Source: Streptomyces naganishii JCM 4654
GTDB lineage: Bacteria; Actinomycetota; Actinomycetes; Streptomycetales; Streptomycetaceae
DNA: 64,000 nt
Direction: 5' to 3'
Assembly: GCF_014650575.1 (NCBI RefSeq)
Contig: NZ_BMVF01000005.1
Coordinates: 124,001 to 188,000 of the forward strand
Shown: piece after piece, positions 1 to 9,154 of the stretch
Layout of the letters: every line of letters starts with the position of its first letter
Position numbering within the stretch: the stretch's first letter is position 1
Notes under the pieces: generated by a model
The model's database searches: none
What the model saw: the letters and a program-made list of their open reading frames with translations, nothing else
What the model was told of the DNA's origin: nothing
Program-made: the position numbers and the translations under genes

Positions 1-563
1 CAGACCACGCCGACGACCTGCGCGCGGACGGCGCGGAACCGGTGGTGTGCGATCTGGAGCACGCCTCGGTGGACGAGGTTGTCGGCCACCTTCGCGGCGC
101 CGACGCGGCACTGTTCGCCGCGGGCGCCGGACCGGGCAGCGGCGCGGCCCGCAAGCAGACGGTGGACCGGAACGCGGCCATCCTCCTCGCCGACGCGGCC
201 GAGCGCGCCGGGATGCGCCGCTTCCTGGTGATCTCCGCGATGGGCGTGGACAGCCCGCCGCCACCCGGCACCGACCCGGTGTTCGCCGCCTACCTGAAGG
301 CAAAGGGCGAGGCGGACGCCGACATCGCCTCCCGTCCGGGACTGGACTGGACGATTCTGCGCCCGGGGATGCTGACCGACGACCCCGGCAGCGGCCGCGT
401 CACGCTCGCCGAGCACACCGACCGCGGCCAAGTGCCGCGCGACGACGTGGCCGCGGTGCTGGCCGCCCTGCTCCACGAGCCCAGGACCGCCGGGCGCATC
501 CTCGAGCTGATCAGCGGGTCCACCCCGGTCGAGGAGGCGGTGCGCGCCGTGGCCGGCGACTGA
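1..563 (+). CDS. NAD(P)-binding SDR-like oxidoreductase, 5' end cut by window
   Basis: The open frame (first full codon at base 3) runs in from the left edge and stops with TGA at 561-563, so the start and the N-terminal Rossmann glycine motif are outside the window. The visible 187 residues fit the C-terminal two thirds of the atypical SDR / NAD(P)H-binding family (NmrA/YwnB-like): a turn ending in FAAGAGPGSG, a conserved LLADAAERAGMRRFLVISAMG strand region, a YLKAKGEAD helix where the active-site Tyr-x3-Lys sits, and the DWTILRPGML segment typical of these proteins. The substrate is unknown. These proteins act in the cytoplasm as reductases or NAD(P)H sensors. Family confidence is good; function is not assigned. 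Confidence 0.85.
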   Translation, partial: DHADDLRADGAEPVVCDLEHASVDEVVGHLRGADAALFAAGAGPGSGAARKQTVDRNAAILLADAAERAGMRRFLVISAMGVDSPPPPGTDPVFAAYLKAKGEADADIASRPGLDWTILRPGMLTDDPGSGRVTLAEHTDRGQVPRDDVAAVLAALLHEPRTAGRILELISGSTPVEEAVRAVAGD

Positions 564-747
564 CGCCGCACCCCGCCCTCGCCCGGGCGCGGGTGACGAC
601 TCACACCCGGGCGCGGGGCGCTGTGAAAGCCGCTGCGCAGCGAGGCCGACAGCACCCGGACGTCCCCGGAGCGAGCCATCCCAGGCGGAGGGCGAGCGGG
701 GCGACGACGCCTAGCGCCACTGGACGTCCCGTCTTCTTCCGGCGCTG

Positions 748-1110
748 TCACCGGTTCCCGGCCCGCCTGCCGTCCAGCGGTCCGTGCAGGTGCGCGACGG
801 GGTTCTCGATGTCCGCGCATTTCTGCTGTCCGGCGCGTACCTCGGCAGAGAGCACACCGCAGCGGTGGACGCGCTCGAAATCACCGTAGGGGAACTTGTA
901 CCGGCCCTTGGTCTCCTCTCCCATCTCGTCGTCGATGCCCAGGTACCACCGGGCGTATTCGTCGAATCCGTGCTCCTCGAGGTAGGCGTTCTCGTCCGCT
1001 GCCGAAGGCCGGTGCTCGCTCCACTCGTCCCGGTCGTCCAGGACGATCCGGCCCTCTTGGGTCAGCTTCTTTGCGTGGTTGAACGCCGTCGCGTTCAGTT
1101 TCACCGTCAT
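748..1110 (-). CDS. Conserved hypothetical protein, 120 aa
   Basis: A compact soluble protein starting MTVKLNATAFNHAKKL, with an acidic, tyrosine/tryptophan-rich middle (YARWYLGIDDEMGEETKGRYKFPYGDFERVHRCG) and a basic tail. I do not recognise a named domain, but codon use is normal for the window and the charged, evenly built sequence looks like a real short cytoplasmic protein. An in-frame GTG nine bases upstream is an alternative start; the ATG is chosen because a G-rich stretch lies about 10 bases before it. It has no close partner: the next upstream DNA on this strand appears to be a decayed gene. Confidence 0.6.
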   Translation of the reverse strand: MTVKLNATAFNHAKKLTQEGRIVLDDRDEWSEHRPSAADENAYLEEHGFDEYARWYLGIDDEMGEETKGRYKFPYGDFERVHRCGVLSAEVRAGQQKCADIENPVAHLHGPLDGRRAGNR

Positions 1111-1139
1111 GCCGTTCACCGCCCCATCGACGGCCGTGT

Positions 1140-1440
1140 TCAGATGTCGGCTGCTGCCGCCCGGACATCCTGTCGAGCCTGCCCCATCAGCTCGTTCAAG
1201 TGGCCGACCTCAGGAGTGAGTTCCCGCGCGCGGCGCGTACCGTCCGGGCGTCGGCGGGGGCAGTTCCTTCTCCTCGCCGGGGACGGCCGGAACGACAGGC
1301 GCCGCGAGCCGTACCTCCGCCACGGCCGTGCAGCGCCTCGACGAGGAGGCCGAGGAAGGCGGGCCGCCACGGGCGAAGGGCTCGAGCAGGCCACCGGGAC
1401 CGCGGCGTCTACTACGACGGACGGAGGCCGCCCGAGACAC
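1140..1440 (-). pseudogene. Possible decayed gene remnant
   Basis: The 513 bases between the neighbouring genes (1120-1632) have no intact gene. On the minus strand, short stretches in different frames read like coding sequence: RLAAPVVPAVPGEEKEL around 1260-1310, and in another frame ELTPEVGHLNELMGQARQDV ending at a stop near 1140. Joining them needs at least one frameshift. The parent family is not recognised. This is inference from amino-acid character only; it could also be chance open frame in GC-rich DNA. Confidence 0.25.
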
Positions 1441-1632
1441 CATTGAAGCTGAGCTCCCCAGGGTGACGGACCGGGTGGCTCCACGCCTGCGTCTGGCGAG
1501 TCAGGAATGCACAGGTCCGGTCGCCCCACGAGGACGAGAGAAGGGATCCACCCATCTCGGGTAACCGGCCCGTGAGTGGGTACGCGACATGCCGCTCGGT
1601 TCTCTGAGGGCTTCGAGGGACGGAGTGGTCTC

Positions 1633-3414
1633 ATGACCGGCAGCCGGTCGCACAGCCTGTACCACCGCTCCTCCCACCGGAAGGGCAGCCTTCCGGTGGG
1701 CAGCGCCGGGCGGGACCCCACGGCCGCGCGCGGAGGGCCCCGCCCGCCCGCCAACGCCCCGGCCAACCATGCCCTGCACGAACTGGTCGCGCTCTCCCGC
1801 GCCCTGTTCGGCGCTCCGGACGAAGTCGAGATCCTGCGCCTGGCCATGGACCACATAGCCGCTGCGGGGCCATACAGCGCCGAGGCCGGATACCTCAAGG
1901 TGGGCGGCGACCTGGTTCCCAGTCCAAGGGACGGGCAGATGCCTGCCCTGGCCGTGAGCCGTAGGGTGCGGGAGCTGGCCGGGCAGGACGGCTACGTGAC
2001 CGTACCCGGCAGGCCCTGGGGCCGGGCCCTGGGGCTCCGCGGACTTGAGGGACTCCACGGCTACCTCGTGGTCACGTCCCGCTCCCGGCCCACCAAGGCC
2101 GAGCGATCCCTTCTCGCCATGCTCGTCCGGCACACCGCCGCCGCACTGTCAGTCGCCTTCGCACACCGCCGCCGACGCGAGGACGCGCTGGAACTGCACC
2201 GACTGAGGGAGGAACGCACAGCCCTCCAGCGGCAGCTGATCTCCGTGGTGGCTGAGCTGGGCTACGAGCGAGCCGTTCACGCGCTCATGGCCGGCGCCGC
2301 CGCCTCGGGCGGCGGCGAGGAAGCCGTCACCCGCGCACTGCACGGGCTCACCGGACTCCCCGCGCTGGTCGAGGACCGCTTCGGTCGGCTGAGGTCCTGG
2401 ACCGGCCCCAGCCGCCCCGTCCCCTATCCGGAACCGGACCCCGTGCGCCAGGACGAAATGCTGCACGCCGTCGCCCGTCAGGCCGGGCCGGTGCGGATAA
2501 GGGACCGGCTGATCACCCTGATCCGCCCGCACGGCGAGATCCTGGGCGTGCTGGCCCTGGTCGATGGCCGGGACGAGGCCGACGAGCACACCGTGCTCGC
2601 GCTGGAACACGCTGCCGCGTCACTCGCGCTGGAGCTGACGCACCTGCGCAATCTGGCCGAAGTGGAGCTGAGGCTGCACCGCGAGCTGGTGGACGACCTC
2701 CTGGCAGGGACGGACGAGGCGAGCGCCTACGCCCGGTCCGATGCTGTCGGACACGACCTGCACCGCAGCCACTACGTCGTCGTGGTGCAGTGGTCGAACC
2801 GGACCGCCGACGAATCCTTCGCACAGACTGTGGGGCGGGCGGCCTCTAGCGTGGGCATGCGCTCGCTGCTGACCCGACGCTCCGACCACGTCGTCCTGGT
2901 CGCCGACGACAGGCCGCACCCCCGGGCGCTGTACGAGGCGCTCGTCCGGGAGACCGGAACACGGTCCGGAACGATCGGGGTGAGCGCCCCTTCCGACTCC
3001 CTGAACGACATCCCCCACCGCTACCAGGAGGCGCAGCGCGCCCTGGACGTGCGCCGCCACTCCCGCGAGCACTACGGCACGACGTTCTTCGACGAGCTCG
3101 GCCTCTACCGCATCCTGGGACCCGGCAACGATTACCGGGAACTGGAGACGTTCGTCCATGAGTGGCTCGGGCAGCTCATCGACTACGACTCCCGGCACCA
3201 GGCGACCATGGTGGAGACCCTGTCCCGGTACTTCGACTGCGGCGGCAACTACGACGAGACCGCCGACTCCCTCGCCATCCACCGCAGCACGCTGCGCTAT
3301 CGGCTCCAGCGCATCCGCGACATCAGCGGCAACGACCTCGCGAACGTCGAGGACCGGCTCAACCTCCAGGTGGCAACCCGAGTCTGGAAGATCGTGCTGG
3401 GCGGGCCCGGCTGA
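1633..3414 (+). CDS. PucR/CdaR-type transcriptional regulator with GAF-like region
   Basis: A 593-residue DNA-binding regulator. Residues about 45-180 and 230-345 look like GAF-type sensory folds (for example EVEILRLAMDHIAAAGPYSAEAGYL and the AERSLLAMLVRHTAAALSVAFA helix), separated by a coiled segment. Residues about 370-500 form the GGDEF-like middle domain usual in PucR/CdaR proteins. The last 65 residues carry the PucR C-terminal helix-turn-helix: YFDCGGNYDETADSLAIHRS then TLRYRLQRI. Members sense small ligands and control catabolic, redox or secondary-metabolism genes; the ligand here is unknown. The ATG at 1633 follows a GGACGGAG Shine-Dalgarno; a GTG at 1576 would add 19 atypical residues. 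It stands alone, upstream of a DUF2795 gene. Confidence 0.85.
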   Translation: MTGSRSHSLYHRSSHRKGSLPVGSAGRDPTAARGGPRPPANAPANHALHELVALSRALFGAPDEVEILRLAMDHIAAAGPYSAEAGYLKVGGDLVPSPRDGQMPALAVSRRVRELAGQDGYVTVPGRPWGRALGLRGLEGLHGYLVVTSRSRPTKAERSLLAMLVRHTAAALSVAFAHRRRREDALELHRLREERTALQRQLISVVAELGYERAVHALMAGAAASGGGEEAVTRALHGLTGLPALVEDRFGRLRSWTGPSRPVPYPEPDPVRQDEMLHAVARQAGPVRIRDRLITLIRPHGEILGVLALVDGRDEADEHTVLALEHAAASLALELTHLRNLAEVELRLHRELVDDLLAGTDEASAYARSDAVGHDLHRSHYVVVVQWSNRTADESFAQTVGRAASSVGMRSLLTRRSDHVVLVADDRPHPRALYEALVRETGTRSGTIGVSAPSDSLNDIPHRYQEAQRALDVRRHSREHYGTTFFDELGLYRILGPGNDYRELETFVHEWLGQLIDYDSRHQATMVETLSRYFDCGGNYDETADSLAIHRSTLRYRLQRIRDISGNDLANVEDRLNLQVATRVWKIVLGGPG

Positions 3415-3653
3415 CGCCTCGCTGGAACTCCGGTGGGAGCGGTGTCGGCAGCACCGCAGTGGGTGGGCCGGGGGGCGGAGGAGCAGCAGCAGACAAGCTG
3501 AAGGCACGACGATCACCTCCGCCGGGCAGGGTCCTCCCAGGCCCAGGCCGGCAAACCGGGGGAAATCCGGCGGGTGAAGGAGGTGAGTGAGCGGCCCCTG
3601 CCGGTTACCCGGGGTGGCCCAGGATTCCGGATTCCGATGAGGGAGAAGGGGCC

Positions 3654-3974
3654 ATGACTCACAGTACGAGCGCCCGGGACGTGGTGGAGGCCATCAAGGA
3701 TGTCGACTTCCCCGCCGGCAAGGACAAGCTGATCGAAGCGGCGAGCCGGTCGGGCGCCGCGCCGGACGTCGTCAAGGCGCTGCGCGGCATCCCGGCCGAG
3801 CAGTACGCCAACCGCGAGGAGGTGGCCAGGTCGGTCCGCGTGGACCCCGACTCCGACCTCGGGCTGAGCCCCGCACAGCGGGCCGAGCAGGCCCGGAAGG
3901 GCGGCAGGCCGGGACAGTCCCAGCATCTGCGCGAGGTGCCGAAACCGCCGGTCGAGGAGGAGCTGGACAGCTGA
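3654..3974 (+). CDS. DUF2795 domain protein
   Basis: A 106-residue protein. The N-terminal 60 residues match DUF2795: a helix (ARDVVEAIKDVDFPAGKDKLIEAA), a loop, then VVKALRGIPAEQYANREEVARSV. The rest is a charged, proline-containing tail. DUF2795 proteins are small and soluble and common in actinobacteria; no biochemical role is established. The start is supported by GGGAGAAGGGG just upstream. The 239 bases before it hold no gene that I can support. It is transcribed in the same direction as the PucR regulator but probably separately. Confidence 0.85.
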   Translation: MTHSTSARDVVEAIKDVDFPAGKDKLIEAASRSGAAPDVVKALRGIPAEQYANREEVARSVRVDPDSDLGLSPAQRAEQARKGGRPGQSQHLREVPKPPVEEELDS

Positions 3975-4796
3975 CGGCCGGGCCGCTCGGTGCGTCGCGG
4001 GCCCGGGACGGTGTGGCACCCGCCCGTCGTACACGACGAGCTCGCTCATGCCTCCCCGGTAAGCCGCCACGCGGCCGACTCGCCCGCAGCGGCGGGTACC
4101 TCGCGCCGTGCTCGGAGCATGCGAGAAAGTATTCGCCCTGTCCGCTGACCGGCGCCGACGAGATGGCCCTGGAGAAGGAACCGGCGAAACCGCCACCCGC
4201 TGGGGCGGGCGTGCCCCGGAGCGGCCGTCTACCATCGAGCGCGGAAGGCAAGCATCCTCAATATTCCCCCGTCATCGATCGACCTGGCCGCTCAGGAGGG
4301 TCTTTCTTCCGGCCGGTTGGAAGTGCCGAAAGGTAGAGGCCGTGAACGATCCGGATGACACGGACAGGATCCTTGAAAAGGTGGCGGAGAACGCGGGGAA
4401 ACGCGGCCCGCAGCCGACTCGAGGCGCCTGGCGGCATGCCGCAGGGTGGGAGGGCGCCCGCGGCAACGACTTCGCCACCCCCGGCACCGTGTGCGCCTTC
4501 CAGGCGCACCGCAACAACCACGACCCGGCGGCGCCGCGTCCCGCCGGGCTTCCCCGTCCCGGGGGCCGTCCGCGCGCTCGCCTGCGCACTCCCGCCCGCC
4601 GCGCCGGGTCCACCTTCGTGCTCCGCACCCGGCGGATACACCGTACCGGCCGTCTCTGACGTCATCGGCGGCCGCGCCCTCGGACATGCGCCGCCCGGCG
4701 TGAGTCTCCGGCACGCCCGGGTACCGGCGCCAGCAGCCCGTTCCCACCCCGCGGCACGAGTATCGTCCGCCGCCGTCGGAGCCAGAAAGAGAATTC
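3975..4796. other. 822-bp gene-poor stretch upstream of cydA
   Basis: No convincing gene. Two fragments have coding character: a plus-strand frame from a GTG at 4342 (begins VNDPDDTDRILEKVAENAGKRG, then degenerates into Arg/Pro-rich sequence), and a minus-strand start MSELVVYDGRVP near 4050 that runs antisense into the DUF2795 gene. Both look like remnants or chance frames. The promoter of cydAB should lie here, but I see no TTGTGAA-type Rex operator of the kind known upstream of cyd operons in Streptomyces. Confidence 0.4.
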
Positions 4797-6212
4797 ATGG
4801 TGCTGTCTGCCCTGCCAACAGCCGCCGACCCGCCACAACTCCTCCCCGCGCGTGAGCAGATGGCGTTCACACTGGGCTTCCACATCATCCTGGTGCCCTT
4901 CGGCCTCGCATTCACCTTCATGATGTTGGTCTGCCACTACCGGGCGCTGCGCCGCGGCGATCAGCAGGCGCTGGTCCTGGCGCAGCGATGGTCCAAGGTG
5001 GCCGCCGTGCTGTTCGCGGTGGGGGCCGTGTCCGGCACCGTGCTGACGTTCGAGCTGGGGCTGCTCTGGCCCGGGCTCATGGGCAAGTACGGGCCGGCCT
5101 TCGGGTTTCCGTTCGCCGTCGAGGGTCTCTTCTTCTTCCTCGAAGCAATCTTCGTGGCCATCTACATCTACGGCTGGCAGAGGCTGCCCCCGTGGCCGCA
5201 CTTCTTCACCGGCGTCGTGGTCACCCTGGCGGGCGTCGGCGGAACGGCCTCCGTCATCGCGGCCAACAGCTGGATGAACCAGCCCGCCGGAATCGCGGTG
5301 CGCAACGGGCGTGTGGTGGGCGTGATCCCCTCCCAGGTCTTCTTCAACGGCGCGTTCTGGTGGGAGATGGTGCACATGCTCCTCGCGGCGTACATCGTCG
5401 CGGGGTTCATGGTCGCGGGCGTGTACGCGTGGGGCCTGCTCAAGGGGCGCCGGGACCACTACCACCGGCTTGGGTTCGCCGTGCCGTTCACGGTCGCCGC
5501 GATCGCCATGCCGCTGCAGTTCCTCGTGGGGGACACGATCGCCCGCCAGGTGTACGACAGGGAGCCGGCGAAGTTCTCCGCCGTCGAACTCCTCCCGACC
5601 ACCGGTGATCACGTCCCGGAGACCCTCGGCGGCATCTTCGTCGACGGCAGGGTGCGCTACGGCATCCAGCTTCCCGACGTGGCCTCGATCCTCGCCGGTT
5701 TCACCCCGTCCACCAAGATCAAGGGCTTCGACGCGATCCCCGCAGCTGTACGCCCCACGGACTCGGTCGTGAGCATCGTGCATCTCGCCTTCGACGTCAT
5801 GGTTGCGACCGCATCGCTCCTGCTCCTGCTGGCACTTTGGTTCGCCTGGCAGTGGTGGCGGCGGCGCGCGGTGCCGACCAACCGCTGGTTCCTGCGAAGC
5901 TCCGCGGTCTCCGGGCTGGTCGCGCTCGTCTCTCTGGAGAGCGGCTGGGTGGTGACCGAGGTCGGCCGCCAGCCCTGGACGGTCGTGGGACTCCTGCTGA
6001 CGGAGAACGCGGTCGCCACGCAGGGGAACCTGTGGCCCTTGTTCTCCACGGTCCTCGTGATTTACGCGTGCGTCGCCGTCGGCGCCTTGTACGTCTTGCG
6101 CACCTTGCGCCGCCGCTGGTCGGAGGAGGGCGCGGAGGCCGCTGTGGTCCCGTACGGCCCTCGGGCGGCGCCGGCGACGAACGGGCACACCTTCGGAGGA
6201 GATGACGCATGA
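4797..6212 (+). CDS. cydA: Cytochrome bd-type terminal oxidase subunit I
   Basis: Membrane subunit that carries the b and d hemes of a quinol oxidase, moving electrons from menaquinol to oxygen. The 471 residues make about nine membrane spans. Recognisable elements are H29 in the first helix (heme ligand position), the FPFAVEGLFFFLEAIF helix with E109 and E116 (proton-channel/heme glutamates), H193 in WWEMVHML (b558 ligand position), and the family signature GRQPW at residues 390-394. The quinol loop is short, as in the cyanide-insensitive-oxidase branch, and the N terminus differs from classical CydA, so this is a divergent paralogue. The next gene, cydB, overlaps it by four bases. The bd-type oxidase and stress-gene neighbours suggest use at low oxygen or in redox stress. 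Confidence 0.93.
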   Translation: MVLSALPTAADPPQLLPAREQMAFTLGFHIILVPFGLAFTFMMLVCHYRALRRGDQQALVLAQRWSKVAAVLFAVGAVSGTVLTFELGLLWPGLMGKYGPAFGFPFAVEGLFFFLEAIFVAIYIYGWQRLPPWPHFFTGVVVTLAGVGGTASVIAANSWMNQPAGIAVRNGRVVGVIPSQVFFNGAFWWEMVHMLLAAYIVAGFMVAGVYAWGLLKGRRDHYHRLGFAVPFTVAAIAMPLQFLVGDTIARQVYDREPAKFSAVELLPTTGDHVPETLGGIFVDGRVRYGIQLPDVASILAGFTPSTKIKGFDAIPAAVRPTDSVVSIVHLAFDVMVATASLLLLLALWFAWQWWRRRAVPTNRWFLRSSAVSGLVALVSLESGWVVTEVGRQPWTVVGLLLTENAVATQGNLWPLFSTVLVIYACVAVGALYVLRTLRRRWSEEGAEAAVVPYGPRAAPATNGHTFGGDDA

Positions 6213-7198
6213 GCGATCTCATCGCCGGGGTCCTGTTCATCGGGGTGATCGCCTACGCCCTCTTCGGCGGCGCCGACTACGGGGCCGGCTTCTGGGATCT
6301 GACAGCCGGCGGCGCCGCGCGGGGACGTCCCGTACGGGAGCTGATCAACGTCTCCATCAGCCCGGTGTGGGAGGCCAACCACACATGGCTGATCTTTTGC
6401 TTCGTCACGATCTGGACAGCCTTCCCCCAGGCATTCACCGCCATGACCACCACCCTGTACATCCCCCTGGGCCTGGCGGCGTTGGGGATCGTGGCCAGGG
6501 GCTCGGGCTTCGCCTTCCGGCACGCGCTGGCCCGAGGGCGGGGAGAATGGATAAGCGGTGTCGCCTTCGCGTGTTCGTCGGTGCTGACCCCGTTCTTCTT
6601 CGGCACCGTCGCGGGCGGGATCGCCTCCGGTCGCGTCCCCTCGGCCGGGCACGGTGACCCGCTGTCCAGCTGGGTCAATCCGACATCCGTTCTCGGCGGC
6701 GTCCTCGCGGTCACCGTCTGCGCCTACCTCGCCGCCGTGTTCCTCACCGGACAGGCCCAGCGCCGAGCGGATCCCCCTCTGGAAAAGGCGTTCAGCCACC
6801 GGGCCTTCGGGGCGGGCATCGTTGCGGGGCTGGTGGCGCTCGTGGGCGTGTTCGTCCTGCATGCGGACTCCCCGCGCCTGTTCCACCAGCTCAGCACGGT
6901 GGGTGCTCCGCTCCTGGTCGTCTCGGGCCTGTGCGGCTTGGCCGCGCTGCTCCTGTTGCGCAGGGGCAGCCCTCCTGTCGTGCGCACCCTGGCGGCCATC
7001 GCGATCACCACCGTCGTCGCGGGATGGGGAGTGGCTCAGTACCCGTACCTCCTGGGCACCCACCTGACGATTCAGCAGGCGGCGGCTCCTACGGCCACCT
7101 TGTGGGTGCTGATCTTGGTGTCCTTCGTCGCGGTTGTTCTGATCGCACCCTCGCTCCTTCTGCTGTACAGCCTGCAACTGCGACGCAAGCTCGGCTGA
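6209..7198 (+). CDS. cydB: Cytochrome bd-type terminal oxidase subunit II
   Basis: A 329-residue membrane protein that pairs with CydA. It opens with the conserved CydB start (IAGVLFIGVIAYALFGGADYGAGFWDL), followed by a WEANHTWLIFCFVTIWTAFPQAF helix; both are diagnostic. Eight or nine hydrophobic spans are evident, ending in SLLLLYSLQLRRKLG. The start overlaps the cydA stop (ATGA), so translation is coupled. CydC/CydD assembly transporters are not adjacent; they must be elsewhere if required. Confidence 0.93.
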   Translation: MSDLIAGVLFIGVIAYALFGGADYGAGFWDLTAGGAARGRPVRELINVSISPVWEANHTWLIFCFVTIWTAFPQAFTAMTTTLYIPLGLAALGIVARGSGFAFRHALARGRGEWISGVAFACSSVLTPFFFGTVAGGIASGRVPSAGHGDPLSSWVNPTSVLGGVLAVTVCAYLAAVFLTGQAQRRADPPLEKAFSHRAFGAGIVAGLVALVGVFVLHADSPRLFHQLSTVGAPLLVVSGLCGLAALLLLRRGSPPVVRTLAAIAITTVVAGWGVAQYPYLLGTHLTIQQAAAPTATLWVLILVSFVAVVLIAPSLLLLYSLQLRRKLG

Positions 7199-7353
7199 CG
7201 ATCGAGACGGCGCACACAGTCACCGCCGATGCCGACCCGGCGCACCACGGATCCCGGCCGTGGGAGGCCGCCGTGCTCTCCGCCTGCCTCATCGCCCTCG
7301 CTGGCGGTCCCGTGTTACTGCCTGCGGACCTGCCTGTAGCCGCTGTACGCGAC

Positions 7354-7375
7354 CTTCCCCAGCACACCGGGGAAG
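7354..7375. terminator. Hairpin between convergent cydB and 7449-7934 gene
   Basis: CTTCCCC, an 8-base loop, then GGGGAAG: a perfect 7-bp stem in the 250-bp gap between two convergent genes. There is no T-run, which is usual for high-GC terminators. The rest of the gap shows a short hydrophobic open frame on the plus strand without a credible start. Confidence 0.4.
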
Positions 7376-7448
7376 CGCCCCGCACGCACGGCCGGACATC
7401 TGCCGACGATCCGGCCGGACGCGGCTTTGGCAGCGCTGGCGCAGCGGC

Positions 7449-7934
7449 TCAGCCGACTGTGGTGGCCAGTGCCTCCTCGGCTTGGCGGACGCGCCACTCC
7501 TCGATGGTTTCCTGCTGCCGCCGGGCTCGTTCGAGCAGCATGTCGAGCCGGGCAGGGTCCAGGCGCTCGTCGGCGGCGCTGAGGCGGCGCAGGAGCTGCC
7601 ACCCGGCCGCCTTTCCCTCGACCCCCAGCCGTAGGGCCTCCAGATCCAGCATGGTGCCGAGCGGTGACGGGCGTAGCAGATGGCCGTTGGGCTTCAGCCG
7701 TCCCAGCTTCTCGCCCACCCAGCCGGCGCACACCTTGTAGCGGCGAACGGGAACGCCGAGATCCGCCATGATGTCCAGCAGCTCTGCCCGGTCCTGGGCG
7801 ATCTCGGCTGCTACGGGCCCGATCGCGCGGCCGAGCGCGGACCCGCAGGCAGCGCGCGCCAGGCGGGTGGCGCGGTCGGTCCCGGCGGTGGCGCCGGCGA
7901 GGTGGTCGTTGAGATAGATGCCGAGCAGCCTCAT
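7449..7934 (-). CDS. Conserved hypothetical helical protein, 161 aa
   Basis: A soluble, almost wholly alpha-helical protein: MRLLGIYLNDHLAGATAGTD, a cysteine-containing ARAACGSALG segment, a basic VRRYKVCAGWVGEKLGRLK stretch, and a long charged C-terminal helix (RLDMLLERARRQQETIEEWR). The composition recalls small four-helix proteins found in actinobacterial stress islands, but I cannot name a family. The ATG at 7934 is chosen because the extended frame upstream is arginine/proline-rich and not protein-like. It sits 44 bases downstream of the zinc alcohol dehydrogenase on the same strand and may be the last gene of that operon. Confidence 0.75.
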   Translation of the reverse strand: MRLLGIYLNDHLAGATAGTDRATRLARAACGSALGRAIGPVAAEIAQDRAELLDIMADLGVPVRRYKVCAGWVGEKLGRLKPNGHLLRPSPLGTMLDLEALRLGVEGKAAGWQLLRRLSAADERLDPARLDMLLERARRQQETIEEWRVRQAEEALATTVG

Positions 7935-7978
7935 GTCGACACCTGGTCCCGTTGGGCGGCTCTGGGTCGTCGCGGCCC

Positions 7979-9154
7979 TCACGGTTTGAGGACGACCTTC
8001 TCGCAGCGGTCCTTCTTGTTCTTGAACAGGTCGTAGCCGGTCGGTGCCTCGGTCAGGGGCAGCCGGTGGGTGATCACCCGGGTGGGGTCGATCTTGCCCT
8101 GCTCGATCAAGCCCAGCAGCGGCTTCATGTACTTCTGCACGTGGCACTGCCCGGTGCGCAGCGTCAGGGACCTGTTCATCCAGGCACCCGCCGGGAACTT
8201 GTCGATCATCCCGCCGTAGACACCGATGACCGACACCACGCCCCCGCTGCGGCAGGACATGATGGCCTGCCGCAGGGCGTGTGGCCGGTCCGTCTCGGAG
8301 CGGACCGCCTGCTTGGCGCGGTCGTAGAGGTGGACGTGGGAGGCACCGTGTGTGGCCTCCATGCCGACCGCGTCGATGCACTTGTCGGGGCCCCGGCCGC
8401 CGGTGAGTTCGAGCAGCGCCGACCGTACGTCGGTGTCCTCGAAGTTGATGGTGGTGTAGCCCTGGGCGGCGGCCATCTCGAGCCGGTAGGTCTCCTTGTC
8501 GATCGCGATGACCTTCTCCGCGCCCAGGACCCGGGCGCTGTCCATGGCGAACTGGCCGACCGGACCTGCGCCCCACACGGCGACGACTTCACCTTCCTGG
8601 ATGTCGCACATCTCGGCGCCCATGTATCCGGTCGGCAGGATGTCCGACAGGAACAGCACCTGCTCGTCCGTGAGGTCCGACTCGATCTTGAGGGCGTTGA
8701 CGTCGGCGAACACCACGCGGGCGTACTCGGCCTGGCCGCCGGCGAAGCCACCGGTCAAGTGGGAGTAGCCGTAGATGCCGGCGGTGGGGTGACCGAAGAA
8801 CTTCTCCGAGATGCCCGCGTTGGGGTTGGTGTTCTCGCAGCACGAGTACAGCTCCGCGTGGCAGGACGCGCAGGCGCCGCAGGCGATGGGGAAGGGCACG
8901 ACGACCCGGTCCCCGACGCGCGGTTTGCCGTCGCTGATGCCGGAGCCGACCTCGACGACCTCTCCCATGAACTCGTGGCCCATGATGTCGCCCTTTTCCA
9001 TGGTGGGGACGTAGCCGTCGAGCAGGTGGAGGTCGGAGCCGCAGATCGCCGTCGAGGTGATCCTCACGATGGCGTCGCGGCTGTTGAGGATCGACGGTTC
9101 GGGGACGTCCTGCACCTCGACCGAGTTGCGTCCCGTCCAGCAGTTCGCCTTCAT
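7979..9154 (-). CDS. Zinc-dependent alcohol dehydrogenase (threonine/formaldehyde dehydrogenase-like)
   Basis: A 391-residue MDR oxidoreductase. The catalytic zinc site is visible (AICGSDLHLLDGY, then GHEFMGEV), as is a structural zinc lobe rich in cysteine (CGACASCHAELYSCC). The nucleotide-binding fold has AVWGAGPVGQFAMD followed by an acidic residue in AIDKE, favouring NAD+. The overall plan matches glutathione-independent formaldehyde dehydrogenase/Tdh-like enzymes of actinobacteria; the real substrate is unknown. The start has a strong GAAGGAGG seven bases upstream and overlaps the stop of the SRPBCC gene by four bases (ATGA), so the two are translationally coupled. Confidence 0.88.
   Translation of the reverse strand: MKANCWTGRNSVEVQDVPEPSILNSRDAIVRITSTAICGSDLHLLDGYVPTMEKGDIMGHEFMGEVVEVGSGISDGKPRVGDRVVVPFPIACGACASCHAELYSCCENTNPNAGISEKFFGHPTAGIYGYSHLTGGFAGGQAEYARVVFADVNALKIESDLTDEQVLFLSDILPTGYMGAEMCDIQEGEVVAVWGAGPVGQFAMDSARVLGAEKVIAIDKETYRLEMAAAQGYTTINFEDTDVRSALLELTGGRGPDKCIDAVGMEATHGASHVHLYDRAKQAVRSETDRPHALRQAIMSCRSGGVVSVIGVYGGMIDKFPAGAWMNRSLTLRTGQCHVQKYMKPLLGLIEQGKIDPTRVITHRLPLTEAPTGYDLFKNKKDRCEKVVLKP

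Noticed and set aside
4342..4659. GTG-started frame VNDPDDTDRILEKVAENAG
   Set aside because: Only the first 25 residues look like protein; the rest is Arg/Pro composition noise.
7201..7448. Hydrophobic plus-strand open frame after cydB (AAVLSACLIALAGGPVLLPA)
   Set aside because: No good start or ribosome site, and the frame runs on antisense into the next gene without a stop, so a small CydX-like subunit is not supported.
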